A DNA stretch of 64,000 nucleotides from an uncultured Roseovarius sp. (GTDB taxonomy: Bacteria > Pseudomonadota > Alphaproteobacteria > Rhodobacterales > Rhodobacteraceae), in the NCBI GenBank assembly GCA_947499555.1, contig CANMOU010000002.1, forward strand, positions 1 through 64,000, read 5' to 3'. The number at the start of each line of letters is the position of its first letter. The stretch's first letter is position 1. The position numbers and the translations under genes are program-made. The notes under the pieces are model-generated. The model searched no databases. It saw only the letters and a program-made list of their open reading frames with translations, and had not been told where the DNA came from. This document shows, in pieces, positions 19,308 to 28,846 of the stretch.

Positions 19308-19378
19308 GCGGTCGTTCGCGCGCACTGCAGCATCTGTCAATTTGGGCTCACAGCTGACCTCAAGGGCACCGCAGCACC
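19308..19378 (+). repeat. Dispersed intergenic repeat, copy 1
   Basis: Begins GCGGTCGTTCGC and contains GCAGCAT then TTGGGCTCACAGCTGACCTC. The same order of blocks appears at 24497-24566 and on the other strand at 37461-37520, with substitutions. The family is degenerate and non-coding. Confidence 0.55.
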
Positions 19379-19555
19379 CGGAACGGTGCGCCTAGAGTGC
19401 TCACCCTGGAAGGCCCTTTGCCGACATTCTGCCTGGTTCAGATTTGATCTGCCCATTTCTTGAAACCAGACATTCGACAATTGCGCAGCATTTCGAGAAA
19501 AAGATGAACGCAATGCGGGGCAAATCCATCGCTAAACCTTTCGTCCGGAAGGACA

Positions 19556-19587
19556 TTCGCGCCGGAGGTTTTGGTGTCCGGCGCGAA
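19556..19587 (-). terminator. Stem-loop after the RTX gene
   Basis: A perfect 11-bp inverted repeat, TTCGCGCCGGA (19556-19566) and TCCGGCGCGAA (19577-19587), with a 10-nt loop, just past the stop of the minus-strand RTX gene. No U-run follows, so it may terminate weakly or protect the mRNA 3' end. Confidence 0.55.
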
Positions 19588-19597
19588 CTGGAGGCTG

Positions 19598-21210
19598 TCA
19601 GAGGATTAAGTCTTCGACCGTAAGGAAATCAGAATTTATCAATTCGACTGAGATTAACATCGTTTCGCCATCACCGACATTTGCGCGGATTTCCGCGTTA
19701 TCCAAGCCAACAGAGAGAATCTTGAGCTGGCCAACTTCCAACTGGTCATTCCAATTGACAACTTCGAACGCGTCGTGCGCTTCCGTTGTAATGTTGGCAT
19801 CAACGGCGCTGAGATCGATGCGGTCAGTTCCGCTAGCAAAATCCGTGATAAAGTCCCCCGCATTTGTCGTTGAATCCTTGTATGTCATGAATTCAAAGGT
19901 ATCTGCACCGGCACCACCTGTAAGCTGATCGCTGCCCGTTCCGCCGTGAAGAAAGTCTTCACCGTCGCCACCATACAAGCGATCCCTTCCACTTCCGCCC
20001 TCCAGAAAGTCAATGCCGTCGTCGCCGTATAGATGATCATCCTGACCTTGGCCCATAAGGCGATCGTTATCTTTGCCGCCATAAAGCCAGTCGTTGCCGT
20101 ATCCACCTTCCAGTTGGTCCTGGCCAGATTGACCGTGAAGTACGTCAGAGTCCCGGTCGCCGTGGAGCTTGTCGTTGCCGAACCCGCCCCAAAGTTTGTC
20201 ATCACCGTAGCCACCATGGAGGTCGTCACTGCCGCCCTGGCCGTAAAGCTTGTCGTTGCCCGAGTTGCCATAAAGATAGTCATCGCCGTACTCGCCATAG
20301 ATTGCATCACTACCGCCTCCGCCATCGACAGTGTCTTTGCCAGAGCCGCCTTTGATGAGGTCGTGCCCCTCGCCGCCATCAATAACGTCCTCGCCGGTGC
20401 CGCCTTTGACATAATCGTTGCCCCAACCGCCCTCGATCGAGTCATCGCCGGTCCCACCATAGATGCTGTCATCCCCGTCGTTGCCATGAAGCACGTCGTT
20501 TTGATTACCACCGTCCAGCATATCGCCGCCGGAGCCACCCCAGAGATTATCTGCGCCTTCGCCGCCCCAGAGCTGGTCGTTGTCGTTCAGGCCGTAGAGT
20601 GTGTCATCACCTTCTTCACCATATAGTTTGTCCGCGCCGTCGTCGCCCTGAAGGTAATCGTCACCGTCGCCGCCGTTGAGCGTGTCGTCATCACGTCCGC
20701 CATAGAGCTTGTCATTGCCGATGGCGCCTGAAAGGTAATCATCACCATAGCCCCCGAATACCTTGTCACCACCCGACCCGCCATAAAGCCAGTCACTTCC
20801 CCGGTACCCCGCCATTAGGTCATTTTCGTCGCCACCATAGAGATAATCCGTATTGGTGCTGCCTCTCAGGGTGTCGTCGCCCGCCTCCCCGAAAAGCCGG
20901 TTAACGCCGCGTGTGCCTTCGATCAGGTCACGCCCTCGCCGCCATATAGCCAGTCGTTTCCGGACCCACCATAGAGCTTGTCGTTACCTTCCTGGCCGTA
21001 GAGGGTATCATTTCCGTTGTCGCCATAGATTTGATCTTGATCCAAACCGCCGTAAGCCGTGTCATCGCCGTCGCCGCCACGCAGCCAGTCGCGGCCATCG
21101 CCAGAGGCGATCACGTCATCGCCGCCCCTGCCGTAAATCGCGTCGCGACCAAGGGTCCCGTTCAGGATGTCTTTCCAGTTGGTGCCGTAGATATGGTTAA
21201 ATTGTGCCAT
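19598..21210 (-). pseudogene. RTX (hemolysin-type) calcium-binding repeat protein, frameshifted
   Basis: Read as one gene, this encodes about 537 residues of GGxGxDxLx-type nonapeptide repeats (for example YGGSGNDWLYGGEG). It ends in a non-repeat tail (FEFMTYKDSTTNAGDF, then DFASGTDRIDLS) like the serralysin C-terminal/type I secretion signal region. The reading frame breaks at 20926-20935: the first part (from ATG 21210, with an AAAGGA site) reads GGEGVT and stops at 20923. Restoring one base gives GGEGDDLIEG and joins the second part, open to 19598. The total length then becomes an exact multiple of three. It is either a genuine single-base deletion or a sequencing error. No protease or lipase domain is present. 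Confidence 0.8.
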
Positions 21211-21338
21211 GATTTTTCCTTTCGAGTTGCAAGCATGGTTGGTTTGCCCAGTGCTGTGCCGCACTGGCATTCTGTCTTTCCGTGAGTGGGATTAGGTTTC
21301 GCGCGGTACGGTCTGACCACCGCGGTTTTGTGTGGGGC

Positions 21339-21896
21339 CTAGGCTGCCATGTCTTGCCTTGAGGTTGGACAGGATAGGGGTTTGTCCATCTCAAGTGCGC
21401 CGAAATTTATTCCGCCTGGCAGTGTGAGATTCACAGGTCGCCCGGGCAAGTAGCCCAAATGTCGATAGAGCGGCACGCCAGACAGTGTTGCCGTCAGTGA
21501 CGCTTTGGCAAAACCTGCGGCCATGATGTCGCGCTCAATCCGTTTCATCATTTGGCCGCCGATGCCCCGTCGCGCCCACGTGGGGTGCACATAGACACTG
21601 CGAACGGTCGCCTTGGGCGCGATGGTGGCCGGATCGTCGACAGCGTTGCATTTGCTGTATGACGCCTGACGCGTGGACCACCCGCCAGAACCAACAAGAA
21701 TACCCCCGAGAGAGGCGATCAAATAGGTGCCGTCGTCGATAAGATGGTCATCCATCGTACCGATCTCGGAAATGAAAGCGTCAATTGCGTTGCGCGGATA
21801 GAAATCCGCACCCAGTCGACGCATCGCGTGGGCTTGCATCAATCTGAGTGCCGTGCGGTCCGCCATCGAGGCGGTGTAAATGACAAGGTCAACCAT
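21339..21896 (-). CDS. GNAT family N-acetyltransferase
   Basis: A 185-residue GNAT acetyltransferase. The acetyl-CoA-binding motif A is seen as VRSVYVHPTWARRGIGGQMM (about 107-126), followed by PLYRHLGYLPG. The ATG at 21896 has AAAGGA upstream, and the frame beyond it has no good ribosome site. It is divergent from the LysR gene at 22012 (115 bp between starts), a typical regulator-target layout. The substrate is unknown. Confidence 0.85.
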   Translation of the reverse strand: MVDLVIYTASMADRTALRLMQAHAMRRLGADFYPRNAIDAFISEIGTMDDHLIDDGTYLIASLGGILVGSGGWSTRQASYSKCNAVDDPATIAPKATVRSVYVHPTWARRGIGGQMMKRIERDIMAAGFAKASLTATLSGVPLYRHLGYLPGRPVNLTLPGGINFGALEMDKPLSCPTSRQDMAA

Positions 21897-22011
21897 CGTT
21901 TTGTGTCCTTTGCTATTCCTTGAATGTGACACTCTGATGCTTGCGCTGCGCGTGATGAAAAAGCCAACGAGTAGTGTAAACTTGGTCCATGAGCGATTCT
22001 CATGGGGCCCG

Positions 22012-22863
22012 ATGAATACTGATTTGCTGAAGACATTTCTGGCGATTTGCGAGACGAAAAGCTTTACCGCTGCGGCTGATCGGGTGGGACGGACGCAATC
22101 GGCGATCAGCCTGCAAATGCAACGACTCGAATTATCGCTTGGACGCCCTTTGTTTGTGCGCGGTGGCGGTGCACTGGAAATGACCGAGCATGGCGTGCTG
22201 TTGCAATCACATGCGGCAAGAATTCTCGAGAGTGTCGCCGACGCCAAGGCAGCATTTGACGTTGGCAAGGTTGACGGCGTTGTCGTGCTTGGCGTGCCCG
22301 AGGATTACGCACCGAAAATTCTGACAGAGGTTTTGCGTAGTTTTACCGAGCTGTATCCGGCCGCGACCATAAACCTTGTCTTGGACGAATCCCGCCAGTT
22401 GGTGCGGCATCTGGCAGAAGGGTCGGTTGATCTGGCATTCGTGACTGAGGGCGAAGGGCCGGTTGCGAATGGACGAGTGGCGTTTCGCGACCAGATAGTT
22501 TGGGTCGGCCGCGAAGGAGGCGACCTGCATCAACAAGACCCGCTGCCGATCGCTATCTGGGATGAAAATGATGGATACTCGTCGCGTATGTTCAAAGCGC
22601 TTGCAGAGATGCAGCGGAGCTATCGGACGGTGGTCATAAGCCGTAGCATGACCGGTTTGCGCGGTGCGGTTCAAAGCGGTATCGCCGTAAGCGCCATGAT
22701 GCGCAGCAGTATCGTGCCGCCAATGCAGGAACTGACAGTGGATGACGGTTTCCCGCCACTGGATGAGCTGTCGATAAGGCTGGAGCGCGCGCACCAGAAG
22801 AAATCGACCTTGATTGACCGGCTAGAGGCGCATCTTTTGTTGTTGTTTGAACAAACGGGTTAG
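22012..22863 (+). CDS. LysR family transcriptional regulator
   Basis: A 283-residue LysR regulator: HTH LLKTFLAICETKSFTAAADR then VGRTQSAISLQMQRLE at about 4-40, and an effector domain from about 85 (GVVVLGVPEDYAPKILTEVL). The start at 22012 aligns with family length; a longer frame to 21880 would add unrelated residues. The divergent GNAT gene is the likely target. Confidence 0.85.
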   Translation: MNTDLLKTFLAICETKSFTAAADRVGRTQSAISLQMQRLELSLGRPLFVRGGGALEMTEHGVLLQSHAARILESVADAKAAFDVGKVDGVVVLGVPEDYAPKILTEVLRSFTELYPAATINLVLDESRQLVRHLAEGSVDLAFVTEGEGPVANGRVAFRDQIVWVGREGGDLHQQDPLPIAIWDENDGYSSRMFKALAEMQRSYRTVVISRSMTGLRGAVQSGIAVSAMMRSSIVPPMQELTVDDGFPPLDELSIRLERAHQKKSTLIDRLEAHLLLLFEQTG

Positions 22864-23185
22864 TAATCTACGGCCCATTCCTGCCGTTCGTCAGCCGATC
22901 AGGATGCCGTGGTGCAGCCCGTCGAACCAGCCATTCGCTGCGACTTCAAAATCTCAAAACAAGCGAACTCGCACTCAGCGGGACAAAGCTGCCGTTGGCT
23001 TTGATGATTTGAATGACGGGTTTCTTAGAGCAGCTGACCGGTGAAAATTGAAAGTCATTCGTTCACGCCCCAAAGTGATTGGAGCAGAATATTCAGCAGA
23101 CTTCTACGCGCATCTATGTTTTGAGGAAGCAACTAGTCGGACATGTGTATCGGAGAGATGCATGTGACAGCGTGGAGGAGTTAGT
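22864..23185. other. Intergenic region, no gene seen
   Basis: A 322-bp gap. It contains GGGACAAAGCTG near 22980, similar to the GCGGACAAAG motif of other gaps. The last 20 bases hold the GGAGGAG ribosome site of the next gene. Confidence 0.4.
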
Positions 23186-24430
23186 TTGAGTGAAGTTGAC
23201 GTAATCATAGTCGGGGCAGGCGCAGCGGGTATTGGAGCGGCCTTGGAGTGCCAAGCGCAGGGCGTTTCGTGCCTGGTATTAGAGGCTGGCAGCCGCATTG
23301 GCGGCCGCGCCTACACGGCCAAAGCCGGATTAGCACAACCTTGGGATCTAGGATGCCACTGGATGCATTCTGCGTCTGAAAATGCGCTTGTTGCCTTCGC
23401 TGACCAATTTGGCGCGCACTATTCCAAAAGCTCCGGATGGGAAAACTCAATACTCTGGTCAGATGGCGGGATGGTTGGTGATGCGGATATTGCCGCGTCT
23501 GAAAACGCCGTGAGTGCTGCCTTTGACGCCGTATACAATGCTGGTCAAACTGGCATAGATGTGGCAATCGCGGAGGTGTTGCCAGAACCGTCGCGATGGG
23601 ATCGTTGCGCGCGGCATGTATTGCAACTTGAGGTCGGCGACGACCCCGAACTCGCCAGCACTGCCGCCTATTCCGACTACAGCGATACAGAGGAAGATTG
23701 GCCCGTTCTCAGCGGCTATGGTGCGCTGATTGAACGTGTGGCAGAGGGCCTGGACACCCGTTTGGATACGCTGGTCAGACATCTGGCCGAAACCGCTACT
23801 GGCATTTGTGTGACTACTCCAACCAGAGAGTTTTCTGCCAAAGCGGCGATTGTCACCGCATCAACCAACGTTCTGGCGTCCGGCGCAATTCAGTTCGCAC
23901 CTGGGCCAGCGGCAGATTTTGCTTCCAAGGCTTCACATATTCCGTGTGGAGCATTTGAGAAGGTGGCTTTCACCTTATCACGCCTACCGGAAAAACTTGG
24001 TGGAGCGCGGCATGTTATTGTGAACTCTCCAGACAATGCACCCGCGATTGATTTCAAGGTGAAGACAGGTGCAACACCGATGATCATTTCAACAATTGCA
24101 GGCGGTGCTGCCCGCGCATTGATGAAGCTGACCGAAGACGAGCGCATTGCCTTCGTCCAAGCCCGTCTGAGCTTGGCGCTCGGGCCTGAAGTTGATGGTC
24201 TGATCACGGGAGCGGCTTGCACGAATTGGCTGAATGACCCGCTCTTTCGCGGCTCCTATTCGCATGCAAAGCCAGGTTTTGGGCAGATGCGCCGTGATAT
24301 GATCCAGCAAGACACCGGGCGTATCGGCTTTGCGGGCGAGGCGTTCTCTCTCCATCATCAGGCGACCGCTCATGGCGCTTACACGAGTGGCCGAAACATC
24401 GCCAAGCGACTGACGGAGAGATACAGCTAG
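23186..24430 (+). CDS. FAD-dependent amine-oxidase-like protein
   Basis: A 414-residue flavoprotein with an N-terminal dinucleotide-binding motif (VIIVGAGAAGIGAALECQAQ, about 5-24) and the GG-doublet region ASRIGGRAYT typical of flavin monoamine oxidases. The C-terminal FAD segment is GRIGFAGEAFSLHHQATAHG (about 375-394). The only suitable start is a TTG at 23186, seven bases after GGAGGAG; a stop lies just upstream in frame. It would oxidise an amine using FAD, producing H2O2 or passing electrons on. The substrate is unknown. It stands alone, with an IS immediately downstream. Confidence 0.8.
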   Translation: MSEVDVIIVGAGAAGIGAALECQAQGVSCLVLEAGSRIGGRAYTAKAGLAQPWDLGCHWMHSASENALVAFADQFGAHYSKSSGWENSILWSDGGMVGDADIAASENAVSAAFDAVYNAGQTGIDVAIAEVLPEPSRWDRCARHVLQLEVGDDPELASTAAYSDYSDTEEDWPVLSGYGALIERVAEGLDTRLDTLVRHLAETATGICVTTPTREFSAKAAIVTASTNVLASGAIQFAPGPAADFASKASHIPCGAFEKVAFTLSRLPEKLGGARHVIVNSPDNAPAIDFKVKTGATPMIISTIAGGAARALMKLTEDERIAFVQARLSLALGPEVDGLITGAACTNWLNDPLFRGSYSHAKPGFGQMRRDMIQQDTGRIGFAGEAFSLHHQATAHGAYTSGRNIAKRLTERYS

Positions 24431-24496
24431 TTGCTGTCCTGAGTGATTGCTCACTAATTCTGGTCAACTCATGGCGATGCCGCGAGTTTTCTGTAA

Positions 24497-24566
24497 GCGG
24501 TCATTTGTGCTGGATGCAGCATCAGTCATTCTGGGCTCACTGCCGACCTCGGATGCGGCGCAGCAT
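24497..24566 (+). repeat. Dispersed intergenic repeat, copy 2
   Basis: Related to 19308-19378: GCGGTCATTTG, GATGCAGCAT, then CTGGGCTCACTGCCGACCTC. It ends about 45 bp from the left inverted repeat of the insertion sequence. An overlapping 9-bp inverted repeat (ACCTCGGAT at 24546, ATCCGAGGT at 24574-24582) could fold as a hairpin. Confidence 0.55.
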
Positions 24567-24611
24567 CAGCTGGATCCGAGGTGCTGGGCGAGTCAAGGAC
24601 GGCCCAAATGT

Positions 24612-24625
24612 ATGTACCGGCTGCT
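24612..24625. repeat. Inverted repeat of the IS, transposase-3' side
   Basis: ATGTACCGGCTGCT, the exact reverse complement of 25950-25963. The match stops on both sides, so the repeat length is 14 bp. Confidence 0.8.
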
Positions 24626-24841
24626 GTTCGCAAATGATTTCTGGCATGTTCTCGGAAGTCGCTCATATGTATCCGGCCTTTTGATCGACACGCGGGTCGT
24701 GGCCTTGTTGGGGTTACGCTCGCACCGTGATCTCATTACCGGACAAGCCATCTTCGACTATTTGGGCCGTCAGATTCTGGGGGCGTATTTTTTCCGTTCC
24801 ATGCTTTCTGTCAGTAGCGAACTCCTTTGGATCGCTTCGGC
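24626..24841 (-). ncRNA. Candidate IS1111 guide (seeker/bridge) RNA region
   Basis: 216 nt between the left inverted repeat and the end of the transposase gene, with no open frame of its own. IS1111-group elements are known to encode a targeting RNA downstream of the transposase, so the position fits. I have not identified the two guide loops, and the exact RNA ends are unknown. Confidence 0.4.
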
Positions 24842-25900
24842 TCAGACGCCGATAGCGACCTCATCTTGCTGCGCATCAAACGCCGTTTTGTGCCTCAGTA
24901 TGCTCCAAGCCATGCGCGCGAGCTTGTTCGCCAGGGCGACGGCAGCCTTGTTGCGATGCATGCGTTCGGAAGCGCGTGCCAGCCAATCGCCAAAGCTGAA
25001 GTCGGGCCAACGATGCGGTCGCATCATGATGATCTTCGCCGCCTGAACGAACAGCATCCTCAGATACCTGCTGCCGCGTTTAGTGATGCGGCCAAGGACC
25101 GTTCGTCCTCCTGTGCTGTACTGTCGGGGAACTAATCCTACCCAAGCCGCGAAGTCGCGTCCGCGATCAAACGCCTCTCCTTCACCGACGGCAGCGACCA
25201 TCGCCGTCGAGATCATCGGGCCGATACCGGGCACCGTCATGACGTTGACGCAGTTCTCTTCGGTCCGGCTGATCTCTTCGATCTCGGCGGACACCTTGTC
25301 GATCCGGTCGTCCATCCACATCCAGTCACCGTAAAGGCCGATCAGGATCGACCGCATGCGCGGCGATATCTCGTCCTTGCGCTCTTCCAGGATCGCTTCG
25401 AATGAGTTCTTCAGAGCCCGCAGGCCTTTTCTGACCGTGATACCCTGTTCGATCAGAAAGGCACGGATCTGATTGATCGTCGCCGTCCGGCGCGAAACCA
25501 AACGCGACCTGACACGGTGAAGTACCTGCAGGTCCAGCTGATCCTGGCTCTTCTCGGACACGGTCTGCAAGTTGGGACGAAGCGCGGCTTCAGCGATAGC
25601 CTCTGCGTCGTTGTAATCGTTCTTCTGCCCCTTATTGAAAGGCTTCACATAGATCGCAGGGATGATCCGGGGCTCAAATCCCATCTCGCGCAGTGTTCGG
25701 CTGACAAAGTGTGCGCTCAAACACGCCTCCAGGCCAACGATACAGCGCGGCAGCTTTTCAAACGTCGCCGCCAACGCCAGTCGCTTGATCTGTTTGCGCA
25801 GGACCCGCTGCCCCGTCGGATCGAAGCCCACGATGTGGAATGTGTCTTTGCCAATATCGATGCCAATCGACATCAGCTCATCAAAGTCGTTCTTCGCCAT
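24842..25900 (-). CDS. IS110/IS1111 family transposase
   Basis: A 352-residue transposase with the RuvC-like DEDD N-terminal domain: GIDIGKDTFHIVG (about 12-24), the Glu in VGLEACLSAHF, and DYNDAEAIAEA (about 100-110). The C-terminal transposase_20 domain, containing TVPGIGPMISTAMVAAVGEG and the catalytic-Ser region, follows at about 220-320. All expected acidic residues are present, so it may be active. The ATG at 25900 follows GGAGAAG; the ten residues upstream in frame lack a site. Confidence 0.9.
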   Translation of the reverse strand: MAKNDFDELMSIGIDIGKDTFHIVGFDPTGQRVLRKQIKRLALAATFEKLPRCIVGLEACLSAHFVSRTLREMGFEPRIIPAIYVKPFNKGQKNDYNDAEAIAEAALRPNLQTVSEKSQDQLDLQVLHRVRSRLVSRRTATINQIRAFLIEQGITVRKGLRALKNSFEAILEERKDEISPRMRSILIGLYGDWMWMDDRIDKVSAEIEEISRTEENCVNVMTVPGIGPMISTAMVAAVGEGEAFDRGRDFAAWVGLVPRQYSTGGRTVLGRITKRGSRYLRMLFVQAAKIIMMRPHRWPDFSFGDWLARASERMHRNKAAVALANKLARMAWSILRHKTAFDAQQDEVAIGV

Positions 25901-25949
25901 GCTACTTCTCCAGTTTGCAGAAATAGGCAAAGCCTAACCTGCTGGGTGA

Positions 25950-25963
25950 AGCAGCCGGTACAT
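25950..25963. repeat. Inverted repeat of the IS, transposase-5' side
   Basis: AGCAGCCGGTACAT, reverse complement of 24612-24625, 49 bp upstream of the transposase start. Confidence 0.8.
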
Positions 25964-26318
25964 CCCATTAGCGGACCTTGAACTCGGCCATCAAATGCTG
26001 CGGTGGCAGCCCGCATTCCAGACATTCGCTGCAGTTGCGCCGTTCTCGGTTATCCAAGGGTCGATAGAGTGGACCATACCGATGCATGGGCCGTTGCCAA
26101 TTGAGATCGAAACCCATAGTAGAACTGCCGCTCCCTTTTAAGGGATGTCGTTCTGCGGAGTTTCGCACTTTCAGCCGGTCGGTTTTCAGTGAAGGTTCTT
26201 TGCTGCTAACAAATGCAATTTTCTCAGATTTGAAACCTGTTTGATTGTATCCATATTCTTCAACGTAGCTCTTCGACGATCGCTAAAGCCAAAAGTGTTT
26301 ATCGTGCATATTGCAAAA
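25964..26318. other. Intergenic region beside the IS, no gene seen
   Basis: About 355 bp without a supported gene. Its first ~75 bp, read in reverse, resemble part of the dispersed repeat family (GCAGCATTTG then GAGTTCAAGGTCCGC), weakly. The rest is AT-rich promoter DNA for the flavoprotein operon. Confidence 0.4.
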
Positions 26319-26346
26319 AGTGAATATTCATCGTTAAATATTCACT
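26319..26346. promoter_or_regulatory. 28-bp palindromic operator, copy 1
   Basis: AGTGAATATT and AATATTCACT flank an 8-nt spacer (10-bp perfect arms), 33 bp upstream of the flavoprotein start at 26379. A 28-bp palindrome with the same AGTGAA...TTCACT ends lies at 32581-32608. Position and symmetry point to a repressor or activator dimer site, probably for the XRE-cupin regulator at 35715. Confidence 0.7.
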
Positions 26347-26378
26347 CACCAAGCGACCCATTCAAAGCGAAATAGAGC

Positions 26379-28826
26379 ATGTCAATTCCCGCTAAAACAG
26401 ACGTTGTCATCGTTGGTGGCGGTGTTGCAGGGTGTTCGATTGCCTATCACCTTAGCAAGATTGGTATCACGGATGTGGTGCTTTGCGAACGCAAACAACT
26501 GACTTGTGGCACCACATGGCACGCGGCCGGATTAGTGACGCAACTACGCGCCACGCGGAACATGACGGAGCTGGCGAAGTATACTGGCGAGCTGTTTTCC
26601 TCGCTTGAGGCGGAGACCGGCCAGGCCACAGGGTTCAAACAAAACGGCGCGTTGCGTCTCGCCAAGACCGAACCACGTTTCGAAGAGCTGAAGCGCGGTG
26701 TCTCGATGGCGCGTAACTTTGGACTGACCGCGGATGTCATAAACCCCGGCGAGGTGAACGAGCGCTGGCCCGGCGTTGAAACCGGCGATCTGGCGGGTGC
26801 GATCTGGATGCCGAAAGACGGGCAGGTCAATCCGTCGGATGTCACCATGGCCATGGCCAAAGGTGCGCGGATGAAGGGCGTTCAAATACTTGAAAACACG
26901 CCCGTGCATCGCATCCTGACCGAAAACGGCAAGGCAATGGGTGTCGCTGTTGAAGGTGGTGACATCCGAGCGAAGAAGGTCGTGATCGCCGGCGGCATGT
27001 GGTCGCGCGAATTGGCCGCCCAGATTGGTGTTTCCCTGCCTCTGCACGCTGCCGAGCATTTCTACATCGTGACCGAGCCGATCCCGGGTCTTCAACGTGA
27101 CCTGCCGGTGCTTTTTGTGGGTGATGAAAGCACCTACTACAAGGAAGACGCAGGCAAATTGCTGGTTGGGTGTTTTGAACCAGAAGCCAAACCCTGGGGC
27201 ATGAACGGCATCCCCGAAGATTTCTGTTTTGATGCCCTGCCCGAGGATATCGAGCACTTCGAGCCGATCCTGGAACAAGCCATCAAACGTGTCCCAATGC
27301 TGGCGGATGCAGGCATTCAACTCTTCTTCAACGGGCCGGAAAGCTTCACGCCCGATGACCGGTATCTGCTGGGCGAAACGCCGGAAATCCAGGGGCTGTT
27401 CTGCGCCTGCGGGTTCAATTCCGTTGGCATCCTGTCCTCGGGTGGCGTGGGCAAGGCGCTGGCGGACTGGATCCGCGATGGTCACCCACCGGTCGAACTG
27501 GCGGATGTAGACGTGCGGCGCATGCAACCGTTCCAATCCAATCGCCACTACCTGCATGACCGCACGAAGGAGACTTTGGGCCTGCTCTTCAAAATGCACT
27601 GGCCCAACCTGCAATACGAAACCGCCCGCGACGTGCGCCGCAGCCCGTTTCATGACCGATTGCTGCAAGCGGGCGCTTCAATGACCGAGGCAGCGGGGTT
27701 CGAACGCCCTGGGTTCTTCGCACACGACGGACGATCCACCGACATCACCTATTCCTACGGGCTTCAAAGCTGGTTTGATGACACTCGGCGTGAATGTCTG
27801 AACACAGCCAAGTACGTCACGCTTTTTGACCAAAGCTGCTTTGCCAAGTTTCGCCTGGAAGGACGTGATGCGGCGGCGGTTTTGAACCGCATTTGCGCGG
27901 CGGATATCGACGTACCGGTGGGTCGCATCGTCTACACTCAATGGCTCAACCCACGGGGCGGCATCGAAGCTGATGTCACGGTCACACGAGTGTCCGAGAC
28001 CAGCTTCATGATCGTGACCGTCGCGGCCAGCCAGACGCGCGACTTTTCCTGGCTCACGCGGCACATCCCCGACGAGGCCCATGCGTTTGCCAGCGACATC
28101 ACTTCAGGTCTGCCGATGCTGGCACTGATGGGTCCAAACTCGCGTGCCCTGCTTCAGGCACTGTCGGGTGAAGACCTGTCAAACGCTGCACTGCCCTTCG
28201 GGCACAGCCGTGAGGTTTGCCTGGGCTATGCTCAGGTCCGCGCCAGCCGTCTGACCTTTGTGGGCGAGTTGGGATACGAACTCTATATCCCTGCCGAGTT
28301 CGCGCCGCATGTCTTTGATCGGATCGTCGAACGCGGGTCAGAGTTTGGCCTGGCTCATGGTGGGTTCTTTGGCATCAATTCCATGCGTATGGAAAAGGGC
28401 TATCGCCATTGGGGGCACGACATTGGCGAAGAAGATACGCCACTGCACGCAGGGCTGGGCTTTGCCGTCGGGTGGGACAAACCGGATTTCATCGGGCGCG
28501 ACGTGGTCTTGCGCCAGCGGGACAAGGGCACGCCCACCAGACGGCTGATTCAAGTTCGGCTGGAGGGGCGCGAGAACGCGCCGATGCTCTATCACGAGGA
28601 ACTCATACTGCATGACGGCCGGATCATCGGATCCGTAACCTCGGGCGCTTTCGGACATCGCGTCGAGGCATCTCTGGGCCTTGGATATGTCAGTTGCCCG
28701 GACGGTGTGACCGCGGATTTTCTCAGCTCGGGCGATTTCGAAGTTGAAGTGGCCTGTGTCCGGTACAAGGCACAGCTTCAGCTGGGCGCATTTTACGACC
28801 CAAAGAACACGACGATCAGAGTTTGA
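26379..28826 (+). CDS. Dimethylglycine/sarcosine dehydrogenase-type flavoprotein
   Basis: An 815-residue two-part enzyme. The N-terminal half is an FAD oxidoreductase ([17 protein letters not shown] at about 9-25) containing [11 protein letters not shown], whose His is the covalent FAD attachment residue in dimethylglycine dehydrogenase. The C-terminal half is a GcvT-like folate-binding domain (about 430-815, with [20 protein letters not shown] near 667-686). Such proteins oxidise N-methyl groups and pass the C1 unit to tetrahydrofolate. It is first in an operon with the aldehyde dehydrogenase, 20 bp away, and is preceded by the palindrome at 26319. The true substrate may be another secondary or tertiary amine. 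Confidence 0.9.
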   Translation: MSIPAKTDVVIVGGGVAGCSIAYHLSKIGITDVVLCERKQLTCGTTWHAAGLVTQLRATRNMTELAKYTGELFSSLEAETGQATGFKQNGALRLAKTEPRFEELKRGVSMARNFGLTADVINPGEVNERWPGVETGDLAGAIWMPKDGQVNPSDVTMAMAKGARMKGVQILENTPVHRILTENGKAMGVAVEGGDIRAKKVVIAGGMWSRELAAQIGVSLPLHAAEHFYIVTEPIPGLQRDLPVLFVGDESTYYKEDAGKLLVGCFEPEAKPWGMNGIPEDFCFDALPEDIEHFEPILEQAIKRVPMLADAGIQLFFNGPESFTPDDRYLLGETPEIQGLFCACGFNSVGILSSGGVGKALADWIRDGHPPVELADVDVRRMQPFQSNRHYLHDRTKETLGLLFKMHWPNLQYETARDVRRSPFHDRLLQAGASMTEAAGFERPGFFAHDGRSTDITYSYGLQSWFDDTRRECLNTAKYVTLFDQSCFAKFRLEGRDAAAVLNRICAADIDVPVGRIVYTQWLNPRGGIEADVTVTRVSETSFMIVTVAASQTRDFSWLTRHIPDEAHAFASDITSGLPMLALMGPNSRALLQALSGEDLSNAALPFGHSREVCLGYAQVRASRLTFVGELGYELYIPAEFAPHVFDRIVERGSEFGLAHGGFFGINSMRMEKGYRHWGHDIGEEDTPLHAGLGFAVGWDKPDFIGRDVVLRQRDKGTPTRRLIQVRLEGRENAPMLYHEELILHDGRIIGSVTSGAFGHRVEASLGLGYVSCPDGVTADFLSSGDFEVEVACVRYKAQLQLGAFYDPKNTTIRV

Positions 28827-28846
28827 CAGACAAAGGGAGAAGACAA

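Larger units (their letters stand above)
19148..19597. other. Gene-free stretch with a dispersed repeat
   Basis: Upstream region of the Rieske operon followed by repeat DNA. A copy of a repeat family occupies about 19308-19378, with related sequences at 24497-24566 and, reversed, at 37461-37520. The shared core is near 19343-19361. No gene is supported. Confidence 0.5.
24612..25963 (-). mobile_element. IS1111-type insertion sequence (IS110 family)
   Basis: A 1.35-kb element bounded by 14-bp perfect inverted repeats, ATGTACCGGCTGCT at 24612-24625 and AGCAGCCGGTACAT at 25950-25963, around one DEDD transposase gene. Inverted repeats a few bases inside the ends mark the IS1111 subgroup, while IS110 proper lacks them. 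The true ends probably lie a few bases outside. There are only 49 nt between the right repeat and the transposase start but 216 nt after its stop, the IS1111 arrangement in which the guide RNA is encoded downstream. No target duplication is expected for this family. Confidence 0.8.

Noticed and set aside
19885-20626. Long antisense open frames inside the RTX gene (19885-20538 on minus in another frame, 20033-20626 on plus)
   Set aside because: Repetitive codons open several frames at once; the products look like shadow translations of RTX repeats.
24447-25046. A 199-residue plus-strand open frame across the IS end and its 3' region
   Set aside because: It crosses the IS boundary and overlaps the transposase on the other strand, with no recognised domain.
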